From JBBECJ01 sp963763325 (GTDB lineage: Bacteria > Chloroflexota > Chloroflexia > Thermomicrobiales > CFX8), in NCBI GenBank assembly GCA_963763325.1, contig CAVXOL010000001.1:62001-126000 (forward strand): a stretch of DNA of 64,000 bases, written 5' to 3'. A program made the position numbers and the translations under genes. Positions 20,065-29,258 of this stretch are shown here, in pieces. Every line of letters begins with the position of its first letter. Positions within the stretch are counted from its first letter, which is position 1. The notes beneath the pieces were generated by a model, which saw only the letters and a list, made by a program, of their open reading frames with translations, made no database searches and had not been told where the DNA came from.

Positions 20065-23010
20065 ATGGATTTTGCAGCCGACCCCGCCGAGGTCACCGCG
20101 ACCGAGGACGATACCGACCAGCCAACAGCCTACGGCCTCGACCCCGCCGAGCGTGACGAGATCCTCGGCCAGTTCGCCGCCCTCTACCCGTTCCCGCTCG
20201 ACCAGTTCCAGATCGACGCTATCAACACCTTTCTGGACGGCGATTCCGTCCTCGTCGCCGCCCCGACCGGAACCGGCAAAACCGTCCTGGCCGAGTTCGG
20301 CGTCTACGAATCGTTCCGGCGGCAGGGACGCGTCATCTACACCACCCCGATCAAGGCCCTCTCGAACCAGAAGTTCCGCGACCTGCGCGCCCTCTACGGC
20401 GACCAGGTCGGCCTCCTGACCGGCGATGTCACCGAGAACCCGCGCGCCCCGATCACCGTCATGACGACCGAAGTCCTGCGCAACATGCTCCTCCAGACCC
20501 CGTGGGAGGTCGATCAGGTCGACTGCGTCATCTTCGACGAGGTCCACTACATCGCCGACCAGGAGCGCGGCACGACCTGGGAAGAGGCCATCATCCTCTG
20601 CCCGGAGCACATCCAGCTCATCTGCCTCTCGGCGACCGTCTCGAACGCCGAGGAGATCGCCGCCTGGATCAGCCGCACCCATCGCCCGATCAAGCTCATC
20701 ACCCATTTCGAGCGCGCCATCCCGCTCGCGCTCTACTACTACCTCGACAAGAAGCTGCGCCCCGTCATCGACCACAACGGCAACCAGGTCGGCGACTACC
20801 CCAACGCCGGTGGCGAGGTGCGTCGCAAGATGGGACGCGGCGGCATCACCGCCGACCAGCGTCGCCAGGCCGAGATGGACGAGCCGCAACCGTGGGAGAT
20901 CCTGCTGGCGATGTCGGCCGCCGACATGCTCCCCGCCATCTACTTCCTCTTCTCCCGCCGCGACTGCGAGGACTACGCCCAGCGCTTCGCGATGATGAAG
21001 CCCAACTTCATCCGCGACGATGCGACGACCGCCCGCATCAACGCCGTCATCGACGCCCACATCGGCTCGATGCGCGAGGAGGACCGCCAGCTCGAACAGG
21101 TCCGCGCCATCACATCGCTGGCCGCCCAGGGGATCGGCTTCCACCACGCCGGGTTGCTGCCGGTCCTCAAGCAACTCGTCGAAGTGCTCTTCACCCGTGG
21201 CCTGCTGCAGGTCGTCTTCGCGACCGACACGCTCGCGCTCGGCGTCAACATGCCGGCCCGCTCGGTCGTCATCGGCCGGATGACGAAGTGGGACGGCCGC
21301 TCGCGCCGCCAGCTGATCCCCAACGAGTTCCAGCAGATGGCCGGCCGGGCCGGACGACGTGGGATGGACCTCAAGGGCAACGTCGTCGTCCCCCACTCGC
21401 CCTGGATCAAGTTCACCGAGATGATGCAAATCGCGACCGGCGAGCTGGAGCCGGTCACCAGCGCCTTCTCGATCCGCTACAACACCGTCCTCAACCTCTG
21501 GGACCCGCCGCACGGCAACCGAGTCCGCAACATGCTCCAGCAGTCACTGGCCCAGTTCCAGTCGGCCCGCCGTGTCCGCGAGCTGGAGGACGACATCGTC
21601 GACCTCGGCGCGAGGATCCATGAGATCCCGCAGGGCTGCCTGATCGGCCTCGACGCCGGCGACGAACTGCTGGACGACTACCGCGGCCTCAACCACTCGG
21701 TCGATGCCCTCCGCAGCAAGGAGCGCAACGTCCAGTCCGAGGTTCGGCTACTATCGATCCGCGAGGATGCCCGCCCATGGCCGGAGCCGGGCCGTCAGGC
21801 GATCCGCCGCGTCTTCCGGACCGCCGAGCCGGGCCTCGTCGTCCACGTCCGCAACGAAGGCTGGGGCGTCTACATCGGCAAGGCGCGGGCCGGTGGAGTC
21901 GGCCTCTTCCTGTTCGACAAGGCCGTCAAGCTCGTCCCGGAGTACCGGCTGGTCGATTACCTGCCCGCCAACAACCTGTGCGTCCCGGTCCCCGAAGCCC
22001 TGACGATGATCGACGACCCGCTGCCCGACGCGACGAAGCTGATCGACCCGACGTTGATCGAGTCCGTCAACGAGGCCGTCCGTGCCCTGCCACTCCCGGA
22101 CCTCGAAGCACAGATCGCCGCCTACCGCGCCGAACTGGAACGACGCAACGAATCAGCCCGCCAGCAACAACTCGACGACCTCGAAGCCGTCCGCGCCCAG
22201 ACCGAGGAACTGATCGCCCTCCGCGCCAACCACCCCTGCCACACCTGTCCGCGCCGCAAGGAGCATCAGCAGAACCTCAAGCGTGTCGCAGCCCTCGAAC
22301 GGGAGCGCGGCAGGGTCGAGCAGCAGCTGCGCGAGGAGACGCAGGCTGAAGAGGACCGCATCCGCGGCATCATCAGCGGCATCCGCAACGTCCTCCACCG
22401 CTTCAACTACCTCCATCGCGGCTACCCGACCGCCAAGGCCGACCTGCTGGCCGATGTCTTCGACACCAACGGCCTCGTCATCTGCGAGATGATCGACCGT
22501 GGGATGGTCGACAACCTGAACCCGTCCGACCTGGCCGAAGTCTTCTCCTGGTTCGCGTTCGACCGCGACTCGCGCTTCTCCAACACTTACAACCTGCCCA
22601 ACCAGCTTGTCCTCCTTCGTCGAAGGCTGGAGGACATGGAGCATCAGGTGCTGGCGACCGAACGCGGCAACGGTCTCTACATCTCCAATGGTCACAACGC
22701 TGGCTTCTACGGCGCGATGCGTGCCTGGTGCAACGGCGCGACGATGTCGGCCATCACCGAGCAGATCGACCTCTCCGAAGGCGACCTCGTCCTGACCTTC
22801 AACAAGACGATCGACCTCATGCGCCAGGTCCGCGAGATGATCACCAACGTCGCCCCCGACCACCCACTCCGCGAAACGCTCTCGATCGCCGAACGCTTCG
22901 TCAAGCGCGACATCGTCGAACAATCGCTCGCCCTCGGCTTCCTCCCCATCGCCAGTGAGGAGTCCGCACCCGCCCCCGACGACACAGCCGACGCGCTGGA
23001 TGACGAATAG
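20065..23010 (+). CDS. Ski2/Mtr4-like DExH RNA helicase
   Basis: About 980 residues. An N-terminal Q-region (YPFPLDQFQIDAI) is followed by Walker A APTGTGKT (about 66-73), TTPIKALSNQKF (motif Ia), FDEVHYI (motif II), SATVSN (motif III) and, in the second RecA domain, FATDTLALGVNMPAR and QMAGRAGRRG (motifs V/VI). A ratchet-helix region, a CHTCPRRKEH cluster and a C-terminal DSHCT-type domain follow. Such helicases unwind RNA with ATP, probably in RNA turnover. The ATG at 20065 is taken as start; an ATG at 19891 preceded by ggagag would add 58 residues, while a tatact box at 19938 would favour the later start. Intact throughout. Confidence 0.9.
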   Translation: MDFAADPAEVTATEDDTDQPTAYGLDPAERDEILGQFAALYPFPLDQFQIDAINTFLDGDSVLVAAPTGTGKTVLAEFGVYESFRRQGRVIYTTPIKALSNQKFRDLRALYGDQVGLLTGDVTENPRAPITVMTTEVLRNMLLQTPWEVDQVDCVIFDEVHYIADQERGTTWEEAIILCPEHIQLICLSATVSNAEEIAAWISRTHRPIKLITHFERAIPLALYYYLDKKLRPVIDHNGNQVGDYPNAGGEVRRKMGRGGITADQRRQAEMDEPQPWEILLAMSAADMLPAIYFLFSRRDCEDYAQRFAMMKPNFIRDDATTARINAVIDAHIGSMREEDRQLEQVRAITSLAAQGIGFHHAGLLPVLKQLVEVLFTRGLLQVVFATDTLALGVNMPARSVVIGRMTKWDGRSRRQLIPNEFQQMAGRAGRRGMDLKGNVVVPHSPWIKFTEMMQIATGELEPVTSAFSIRYNTVLNLWDPPHGNRVRNMLQQSLAQFQSARRVRELEDDIVDLGARIHEIPQGCLIGLDAGDELLDDYRGLNHSVDALRSKERNVQSEVRLLSIREDARPWPEPGRQAIRRVFRTAEPGLVVHVRNEGWGVYIGKARAGGVGLFLFDKAVKLVPEYRLVDYLPANNLCVPVPEALTMIDDPLPDATKLIDPTLIESVNEAVRALPLPDLEAQIAAYRAELERRNESARQQQLDDLEAVRAQTEELIALRANHPCHTCPRRKEHQQNLKRVAALERERGRVEQQLREETQAEEDRIRGIISGIRNVLHRFNYLHRGYPTAKADLLADVFDTNGLVICEMIDRGMVDNLNPSDLAEVFSWFAFDRDSRFSNTYNLPNQLVLLRRRLEDMEHQVLATERGNGLYISNGHNAGFYGAMRAWCNGATMSAITEQIDLSEGDLVLTFNKTIDLMRQVREMITNVAPDHPLRETLSIAERFVKRDIVEQSLALGFLPIASEESAPAPDDTADALDDE

Positions 23011-23028
23011 GGGAGTCGTCACGTTCCG

Positions 23029-23529
23029 ATGAGCGAACCCACGTTCACACGCCAACGTCCGGACCGGTTCCGGAGATGGCTCCTGAGTGCGCCGGTCCAT
23101 ATCTACCGGGGTTGGCTCGGCGAACTCTTCCGGCGGCGACACATCCTCAAGCTGACGACGACCGGTCGACGCACAGGACTCCCGCGCGCGACGCTCGTCA
23201 GCTACCTGCCGATCAATGGCCACTACATCGTTTTCTCCGGTTGGGGCACGCGGGGCCACTGGTATCGCAACCTGAGCGACGATCCAAGCGTCACGATTCA
23301 GGTCGGCAGACGCCGGCTGCCAGCCATCGCTCGCCAGATTCACGATCCGGCTCGACGCCGCGAACTGATGCTGGCCATGCGTGACTTCTCAGACCAATGT
23401 GGTCCGCCGCCGTCGCTTCGTCCACTACTACGGCATCTCTACGACTACGACGCGAGCATCCGCCTCGCTGTTGAACATGCAGAGAAACTACCGGTCGTTG
23501 AGATCGTGCCATCCGGCGATGATGGATGA
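23029..23529 (+). CDS. Deazaflavin (F420)-dependent nitroreductase-family protein
   Basis: 166 residues matching the Ddn-type split-barrel family: LKLTTTGRRTGLPRATLVSY, then YIVFSGWGTRGHWYRNL, and a conserved VTIQVGRRRLPAIAR strand. Relatives reduce substrates with F420H2 or bind related flavins. The substrate cannot be inferred. It starts 18 bases after the helicase stop with a gggag at 23011-23015, so it is likely co-transcribed. Confidence 0.8.
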   Translation: MSEPTFTRQRPDRFRRWLLSAPVHIYRGWLGELFRRRHILKLTTTGRRTGLPRATLVSYLPINGHYIVFSGWGTRGHWYRNLSDDPSVTIQVGRRRLPAIARQIHDPARRRELMLAMRDFSDQCGPPPSLRPLLRHLYDYDASIRLAVEHAEKLPVVEIVPSGDDG

Positions 23530-23640
23530 TGAAACCTCGACCTTGGGCACGCTCCCCTCGCCTCGTCATGTACCCTTTGTACTCACCTGATACGACGCGG
23601 TAGCGGCTGCCGCGCGGGACAATTGGGAGCACTACTTATT

Positions 23641-25123
23641 ATGAATCGAATGCTGCAAGTCTTGGCGCTGATGGCGATCGTCGTCAGCGTCATCGCTATC
23701 CCCTTGGTCGGAGCGCAAACGACCAACCTCCAGGCCTTCGAGCGCACCTGGGCGCGGACCGACAAGCCGGTCAACGACCACGAGGTCGACCGAACCTGGA
23801 TGTGGGGACCGCAGGAAAACGCCATCCAGAAGACCGAGCCATACGCTGGCGCGCCCGGTGGCCAGCGCACCGTCGTCTACTACGACAAGTCGCGAATGGA
23901 GGACAACGCCTATCGCGGCACCGAACCCGTGGGATGTCACCAACGGCCTGCTCGTCGTCGAGCTGATCTCCGGCGAGATGCAGACTGGCGACGACGACTT
24001 CGTCTCCCGCGACCCGGCTGAGGTCAACGTCGCCGGCGACCCCGGCCAGAGCAACCCGATCACCTACGCACTGCTGGCCGACCTGCTCGATGACAACCCC
24101 TACCCAACCGGCAGCGCCATCACCGCCCGCGCGACCGTCACCAGCGCCGGCATCGGCATCAGCAACGACCCGGCCATGGCAGGCAGCGGCGTCATCGCAG
24201 CCGAGTACGTGCCGGAAACCGACCACACCGTCGCCTCGCCGTTCTGGACGTTCATGAACTCGTCCGGCATTGTCTACGAAGATGGCGGCTTTACGACTGA
24301 GAACCTGTTCGAGAATCCCTTCTACGCGACCGGCTACCCGATCACCGAAGCCTTCTGGGCCACCGTGACCGTCAACGGCACCGACAAGGATGTCCTCTTG
24401 CAGTGCTTCCAGCGCCGCTGCCTGACTTACACGCCGGATAACAGCCCAGGCTGGCAGGTCGAAGCCGGCAACGTCGGCCTCCACTACTACGAGTGGCGTT
24501 ATGACGACACCGAACCGACGCCATCACCGACGCCGACGCCCGACCCGAACGCAATCTACCAGTCCAACCTGACTGACTGGCCCGTCATCGCCGACAACAC
24601 AGGCAACATCGCCTATCCAACCTACGAGGACTACCAGATCCGGACACTTCGTGGCGCGACCCTCTATGCGATCGGCGACGTGGCACTCGGCGACGGCAGC
24701 TACCGCGTCCAGGTCCGCAACACTTCCGGCGCCGACGCAACCGCCTGCCTCGCGTTCCGCTCCGAACGCCATCCAACAGCCCGTACCATCCCGAAAGCCT
24801 CGACCAACTTCTGCCTGATCTACGAGAATGGCCAGGCCCGGCAGGCGACCGCCTTCATCCAGACGATCAACGCCGACAACACGAACTCCACCAGCGAACT
24901 CGGCACCTGGACACTGCCAGCCCCGATCGCCAGCGGCGACTGGGCGCACCTCCGCGTGGACGCCTTCGCCAACGATCTCGTGTATTACGTCAATGGGGTC
25001 AAGGTCGCCGAAACCGGCGGCAGCAGTGCCACCGGCCTCGTCGCGCTCGCCAACTACAGCCACGACGCCAGCCAGCCGGTGACGGTCGCGTTTCAGGACT
25101 TGCTCGTGCGACGAACACCGTAG
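23641..25123 (+). CDS. Secreted Thermomicrobia-type protein with C-terminal LamG-like domain (frameshifted)
   Basis: The ATG at 23641, preceded by gggag, gives a signal peptide (LQVLALMAIVVSVIAIPLVGA). The first 95 residues end at YRGTEP in one frame; the next block (WDVTNGLLVVELISGEMQTG) continues one frame over, so an indel lies at about 23920-23930. The middle holds a motif common in this bacterial class, 'ATGYPITEAFWATV' and 'LLQCFQRRCLTYTPDN'. After a PTPSPTPTPDP linker the last ~190 residues look like a concanavalin-like (LamG/DUF1080) sandwich. It is exported; no catalytic residues are recognisable. Confidence 0.75.
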
Positions 25124-25131
25124 ATCGGGAC

Positions 25132-25215
25132 ATGGGAATCGGGAACCGGGACTGGATGACCAGGCAGGTTGGCCCAGTCATCGGTTGTCAAACACCCCCG
25201 AATCCCGGTTCCCGA
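25132..25215. repeat. Inverted heptamer array (GGGAA-type)
   Basis: Three heptads (atgggaa tcgggaa ccgggac) lie at 25132-25152. Thirteen bases (25139-25151) are perfectly inverted at 25203-25215. It lies between two convergent genes, so it may serve as a terminator. Confidence 0.7.
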
Positions 25216-25216
25216 C

Positions 25217-25435
25217 CTACGCGATTCCGCAGCTCTCGCCCGACGTCCGGCTCCAGTGGAGCAGTTCGTCATAGTCGTCATCATCGAGAGTGAATGTCTG
25301 GCCGCAATCAGGGCAGGTGACGACGAAGACGCAGTCGCCGCGCATCTCGCACAGCTCGGCGACATCACCAAACAGCCCCTTCGCACACAAATGATTCCGA
25401 ACACGTTCAACGGTTGGGGAAGCGGAGAGTGCCAT
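25217..25435 (-). CDS. Small CxxC zinc-ribbon-like protein
   Basis: A 72-residue protein starting at the ATG at 25435, with ggaagg upstream. It carries CPDCG (about residue 42) and scattered cysteines further up (LCAKG, ELCEMRGDC), with an acidic LDDDDYDELLHW segment. The cysteines suggest one zinc site. No family is recognised. Its stop codon is immediately beside the heptamer array. Confidence 0.55.
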   Translation of the reverse strand: MALSASPTVERVRNHLCAKGLFGDVAELCEMRGDCVFVVTCPDCGQTFTLDDDDYDELLHWSRTSGESCGIA

Positions 25436-25645
25436 ACTGGTGCAACCTTCCACGCATACCGAACATGCTACAGTCTATGTGTTGTCATTCTGACATGCAA
25501 TGCATCGCAGCCATGAACGATGTTACAAGGCACTGACGCTGGACACTGCGCATCGCAGGATCCACTGACGCGATAGCGATCTCGGGTATGCTAAGGTCGT
25601 GCCGCACCACGACAAACGATCGGTTGTCAGGACGGAGAGCACCAG

Positions 25646-25759
25646 ATGCTTGGCAGACTCCTTGACATCATCCGCAATTTCGGTGGGAGCAAACTACCGC
25701 CGTCCATCCGACGGATTATTCCCGGTGCCGCTGCCGGCACCAACACTCCAAAGGAGTAA
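25646..25759 (+). CDS. Possible 37-residue small protein
   Basis: The ATG at 25646 is preceded by ggagag at a suitable distance. The product begins MLGRLLDIIRNFGG and has a basic, amphipathic first half and a PGAAAGTNTPKE tail. A tatgct box lies about 60 bases upstream. An aggagt/actcc mini-hairpin overlaps the stop. No homologue is recognised. It is the only ORF with good signals in this gap. Confidence 0.4.
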   Translation: MLGRLLDIIRNFGGSKLPPSIRRIIPGAAAGTNTPKE

Positions 25760-25817
25760 GCCTCGTTGCCGCCGGGACCGTCGGCCAGCCTCGGGCAGTC
25801 TGCTCGGACGACTGCGC

Positions 25818-26867
25818 TCACGACTCGGACGACTGCAGGGCCGACAATTCGCTCGGCATCAGCACGCCGCGCTCGGTGATGAAGGCAGTCACGAACTCGG
25901 CGGGAGTAATGTCGAAGGCGGGGTTGTAGACACTGCTCGCTTCTGGGACGATCCGGCGCTCGTTGAAGAGGGTCAACTCCTCTGATGCCCGTTCCTCGAT
26001 CGGGATGGCGGCGCCGGTTGCCGTGGCGAAGTCGATCGTTGAGAGCGGGACAGCGACGTAAAACGGGATGGCGTAGTTGCGGGCGATGATCGCAACGCCG
26101 AGCGTGCCGATCTTGTTGGCGACATCGCCGTTGGCGGCGACGCGGTCGGCCCCGACGATCACGGCCTGGACCTCACCGCTTGACATCACCGACGCCGCCA
26201 TGCTGTCGGCGATCACCGTTACCGGCACACCGGCACGCGCCAACTCCCAGCTCGTCAGCCGAGCACCCTGCAGCAGCGGTCGCGTCTCGTCAGCGTAAAC
26301 CTTCAGACGCAGCCCCTGTTCGTGGGCGACATAGATCGGAGCCAGCGCCGTTCCGTAGCCGGACGTTGCGAGGCCGCCGGCGTTGCAATGTGTCAGCACG
26401 GCGCCCTCACGCAGCAGCCGCGCGCCGTGCTCGCCGATGGCGCGTCCGGCCGCGAGGTCTTCCTCAAGCAGTTCCAGCACCTCGGTGCGTACCCGCTCTC
26501 GAAGGGGTGCGACATCCGCCGCCGGGTCGGATACGACGCGCCGGAAGACGCGATCCAACGCCCAGAAGAGGTTGACGGCCGTCGGTCGCGAGGTCGCCAG
26601 ATACGCTCTGGCGCGATCGAGGTCAGCCAGGAAGCCATCACGCTCTATCGCATCCGACGCATGCGCCGCAATGTCCAGCCCAAAGGCGGCAGCAATGCCA
26701 ATCGCCGGAGCGCCACGCACTCGTAACGATCGGATCGCCTCCCACATCGCGTCGACCGTCGCAATCTCGATCCGCCGCTCCTCGACCGGCAACAGCGTCT
26801 GGTCGATGATCGTGACGACATCGCCGTCGAGCGCGACTGGCTGGATTGGTGGGCGTGGTGTCGGCAT
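25818..26867 (-). CDS. mtnA: Methylthioribose-1-phosphate isomerase
   Basis: MtnA converts 5-methylthioribose-1-phosphate to the ribulose form in methionine salvage. The 349-residue protein shows the substrate-binding LRVRGAPAIGIAAA near residue 50, catalytic cysteine in THCNAGGLAT (about 160), ADSMAASVM, and catalytic aspartate in VGADRVAANGDVANKIGT (about 240). Length and motif order are normal. Its ATG overlaps the stop of the upstream CMD gene (TAATG), so the two form an operon. The related eIF2B-alpha fold is distinguished by the Cys/Asp pair. Confidence 0.95.
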   Translation of the reverse strand: MPTPRPPIQPVALDGDVVTIIDQTLLPVEERRIEIATVDAMWEAIRSLRVRGAPAIGIAAAFGLDIAAHASDAIERDGFLADLDRARAYLATSRPTAVNLFWALDRVFRRVVSDPAADVAPLRERVRTEVLELLEEDLAAGRAIGEHGARLLREGAVLTHCNAGGLATSGYGTALAPIYVAHEQGLRLKVYADETRPLLQGARLTSWELARAGVPVTVIADSMAASVMSSGEVQAVIVGADRVAANGDVANKIGTLGVAIIARNYAIPFYVAVPLSTIDFATATGAAIPIEERASEELTLFNERRIVPEASSVYNPAFDITPAEFVTAFITERGVLMPSELSALQSSES

Positions 26868-27286
26868 TACTCCTCGCCGCGCAGGTAGCGCTTGACGCTC
26901 TCGTTCGAGTCCTGCGCCATCCCGAGGCCGTTGATGACGACCGAGATGCCGGCGAAGTACTGGAGGACACCGAGGGCTTCGAGCACCTGCTCATCAGTGA
27001 AGCCGAGCCGCTTGAGGCGGGCCGTGTGCGTCTCAATCCCGAACTGGTTGTTCAGCAGCGTCACCGTCGCCCAGGCCAGGAACTCTTTGAGGTTCGGATC
27101 GAGCGTGCCTTCGTCCATGACGCGGTGGCGATGCTCGACGGCTGCTTCAAGGATCGTCGGGTTGTTACCGAGCACCTTATAGGCGTTTGGCACCTGGCCG
27201 TTGCCGAAGCCGGCTTTGATGTCCTCGTAAGCCGCCTGGACCCGTTCGTCGGCGTCCTGTTCTTCGAGATACTTGAGCGTTGGCAT
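26867..27286 (-). CDS. Carboxymuconolactone decarboxylase-like protein lacking the CxxC
   Basis: 139 residues in the AhpD/CMD all-helical fold (PNAYKVLGNNPTILEAAVEH, LKEFLAWATVTLLNN, LGFTDEQVLEALGVLQYFAG). The redox motif CxxCxxxH aligns with NQFGIETH, so both cysteines are missing and only the histidine remains. It is therefore unlikely to be a peroxidase; decarboxylase-type or binding roles are possible. Translationally coupled to mtnA downstream. Confidence 0.8.
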   Translation of the reverse strand: MPTLKYLEEQDADERVQAAYEDIKAGFGNGQVPNAYKVLGNNPTILEAAVEHRHRVMDEGTLDPNLKEFLAWATVTLLNNQFGIETHTARLKRLGFTDEQVLEALGVLQYFAGISVVINGLGMAQDSNESVKRYLRGEE

Positions 27287-27396
27287 CCGTAGTCCCTTCT
27301 CTGACAGAGAGATGGTACTACGGCCCTCATCTCCGGCCCCTCTCCCAGAATTGGGCCGGGTACCCTCCGGGTGGCGGGCCAGGGGGTGAGGGCCGA

Positions 27397-27894
27397 TCAG
27401 TCCAGCCGCTTGATCATCACCTTATGGCCGATGCCGCTCATGAAGAATTCGCCGCCGACGACGTTGAAGCCGAGTTCCGAGTAGAAGTTGATCGCGTGGG
27501 TCTGGGCGTTGAGGACGATGTGGGTTGCCGATTCCATCCTGGCGCGCTCGATGATCGAGAGCATCAGCGCCTTGCCGATCCCGTGCTTGCGCCATTGCTG
27601 GCGGACCGCCACCCAGGCGACCTGCGCCTCCCGACCGTAGAGCGTCAACCGGCCAGTCCCGACCGGCTCCTCGCCGAGCAGCGCCAGATAGTGAAAGCTG
27701 CGGTGATCGTCGGGGTCGGTTCGCGCGTCGTCGGTCAGTGCCTGTTCGTCGACGAAGACCTCGTCACGGATGCGATAGACCGCTTCGAGCGGCTTATCGC
27801 CCCAGAATTCACGTACGGTGAGCGAATCGTGACGCGTGACGCGTGACGCGTGATGCGTGGTCGGATCGACACTATCGCTACCAGCAGATTTCAT
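27397..27894 (-). CDS. GNAT-family N-acetyltransferase
   Basis: About 165 residues. The GNAT core is visible as FHYLALLGEEPVGTGRL (beta strands 2-3), then VAVRQQWRKHGIGKALM with the Q/RxxGxG/A acetyl-CoA loop, then THIVLNAQTHAINFYSELGF. The N-terminal EVFVDEQALTDD resembles ElaA-like members. The first ~20 codons after the ATG at 27894 read through a heptamer array (THHASRVTRHD), so the natural start is uncertain and may be a later GTG or CTG. The substrate is unknown. Confidence 0.82.
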   Translation of the reverse strand: MKSAGSDSVDPTTHHASRVTRHDSLTVREFWGDKPLEAVYRIRDEVFVDEQALTDDARTDPDDHRSFHYLALLGEEPVGTGRLTLYGREAQVAWVAVRQQWRKHGIGKALMLSIIERARMESATHIVLNAQTHAINFYSELGFNVVGGEFFMSGIGHKVMIKRLD

Positions 27895-27929
27895 CGAGAA
27901 CGCGTCACGCATTACGCATCACGCACTAC
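27828..27929. repeat. Inverted heptamer array (GCGTGAC-type)
   Basis: Four heptads (cgtgacg x3, cgtgatg) at 27828-27855 face four inverted heptads (gcgtcac, gcattac, gcatcac, gcactac) at 27902-27929. One arm is inside the 5' end of the GNAT gene and the other contains the DUF1385 stop codon. Confidence 0.8.
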
Positions 27930-28951
27930 GTCAGGATGCCGTCGGCTGCCACCGGGACGGGTTCAAGGGCTGGAACCAGCGGACGGCCCATCGTATCAAC
28001 GGCGATGATGCTTGGGTCAAGCTCGGCTTCAGCGATGACGGCGTCGGTAGCAAGGACGCGCTTGAAGGCGGCAATCGCAACTTCGAGCATGCCGTCGTCA
28101 GGTGTCCGGGTCGTCACGCCCTGAAGCAGGAGGCCGGGTGCGAGGATCGCGCGCATGATCGGGTTATCGGCGTTCGCCGCGCCGATCCGGATCACTTCGT
28201 ACGCGACGGCCGCGATCACCGGCACCAGGACAATCCGCGAGAGGTAGAGCCAGTACCAGGCCGGCCGGCCAATCATGATGAAGACGATCACCGAGAGCAG
28301 GACAACGATCAACAGGAAGCCGGTCCCACAGCGGATATGGGTCAGCGGCTGCCTGCGGACGTTCTCGACCGTCGTCGGCAGGTTCGATTCGTGTGCGTTG
28401 ATCGTCATGTGCTCGGCACCGTGATAGCCGAAGACGCGCCGGATGTCCGGCATGAACGAGATCGCGTACATGTAGCCGACCAGCAGCCCTAGCCGGAGGA
28501 TGCCTTCGATCACGTTGACCAGCAGGTCCGAGTCGATCCAGCGTTCGAGCAGATCGACCGCCGCAAGCGGCGCGACGAAGAAGAGCGCAATCGAGAAGAG
28601 CAATGAAAAGCCGACCGTCGCCCACAGCAGCGGACCGGTCAGCATGGCTGGTTCCTCCTGCTTGCCATCCTTGTCGGTCTTCGGCTCCTCGCCTTCGACC
28701 TCCTGGAGGCCAACGTTGGCCGAGAAGATCAGCGCCCGCATGCCGAGCAGCAGCGTGTCCCAGAGGACGAAGACGCCACGGATGAACGGCCAGTTACGGA
28801 CCCTTGTGACGACCGGGCCAGGCTGGAGGGCCTCTTCATAGACGCAGATATTGCCGTCTGGCTGCCGGACGGCGACGGCCATTGAGGAACGGCCGCGCAT
28901 CATGACGCCTTCCATGACCGCCTGTCCGCCGTAGTAGAACGGTTTCGCCAT
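27926..28951 (-). CDS. DUF1385 integral membrane protein
   Basis: Diagnostic N-terminus (YYGGQAVMEGVMMRGRSSMAV) and middle (FGYHGAEHMTINAHE; HIRCGTGFLLIV) of DUF1385 (YqhQ-like). About four hydrophobic segments are visible (roughly residues 115-135, 170-185, 230-250, 255-275). The ATG at 28951 is chosen to match the family start. The molecular role is unknown; the conserved histidines suggest metal or cofactor binding. It appears as a single gene, followed by the GNAT gene on the same strand. Confidence 0.9.
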   Translation of the reverse strand: MAKPFYYGGQAVMEGVMMRGRSSMAVAVRQPDGNICVYEEALQPGPVVTRVRNWPFIRGVFVLWDTLLLGMRALIFSANVGLQEVEGEEPKTDKDGKQEEPAMLTGPLLWATVGFSLLFSIALFFVAPLAAVDLLERWIDSDLLVNVIEGILRLGLLVGYMYAISFMPDIRRVFGYHGAEHMTINAHESNLPTTVENVRRQPLTHIRCGTGFLLIVVLLSVIVFIMIGRPAWYWLYLSRIVLVPVIAAVAYEVIRIGAANADNPIMRAILAPGLLLQGVTTRTPDDGMLEVAIAAFKRVLATDAVIAEAELDPSIIAVDTMGRPLVPALEPVPVAADGILT

Positions 28952-29258
28952 CGTTCGGTGACTCCCTGATTCACGACACATGCTGAGGAGGGTGCGCGCC
29001 GCGTGCGCGCATGCAGACACCTGCTGTCAACGCACGGATTCTATCATCCGGCCTGCGGCAGTTCTGGGCGGGTTATCGTGGGCTGTGATGGTTTTGTGTC
29101 GTCCGTTCATCGACTCCCGGATCACGTTACCGCCCACGCTTGCTGGACAGAGAACCCGATGACGGCAGGTTCAATTCGGGTCGGATCGGAACGCGATGAT
29201 AGCCCAACGCCCAGTTGTGTACTCCTGCTGCACCGTCGCGACAGCAATGACGCGCTGT
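28952..29258. other. Intergenic gap, no gene seen
   Basis: It contains a gcgcgccgcgtgcgcgc palindrome near 28995 and presumably the DUF1385 promoter. No ORF has usable signals. Confidence 0.5.

Noticed and set aside
20062..21513. 483-codon minus-strand frame opposite the helicase
   Set aside because: An antisense shadow of a conserved helicase; valine/aspartate-rich composition typical of reversed GC-rich codons.
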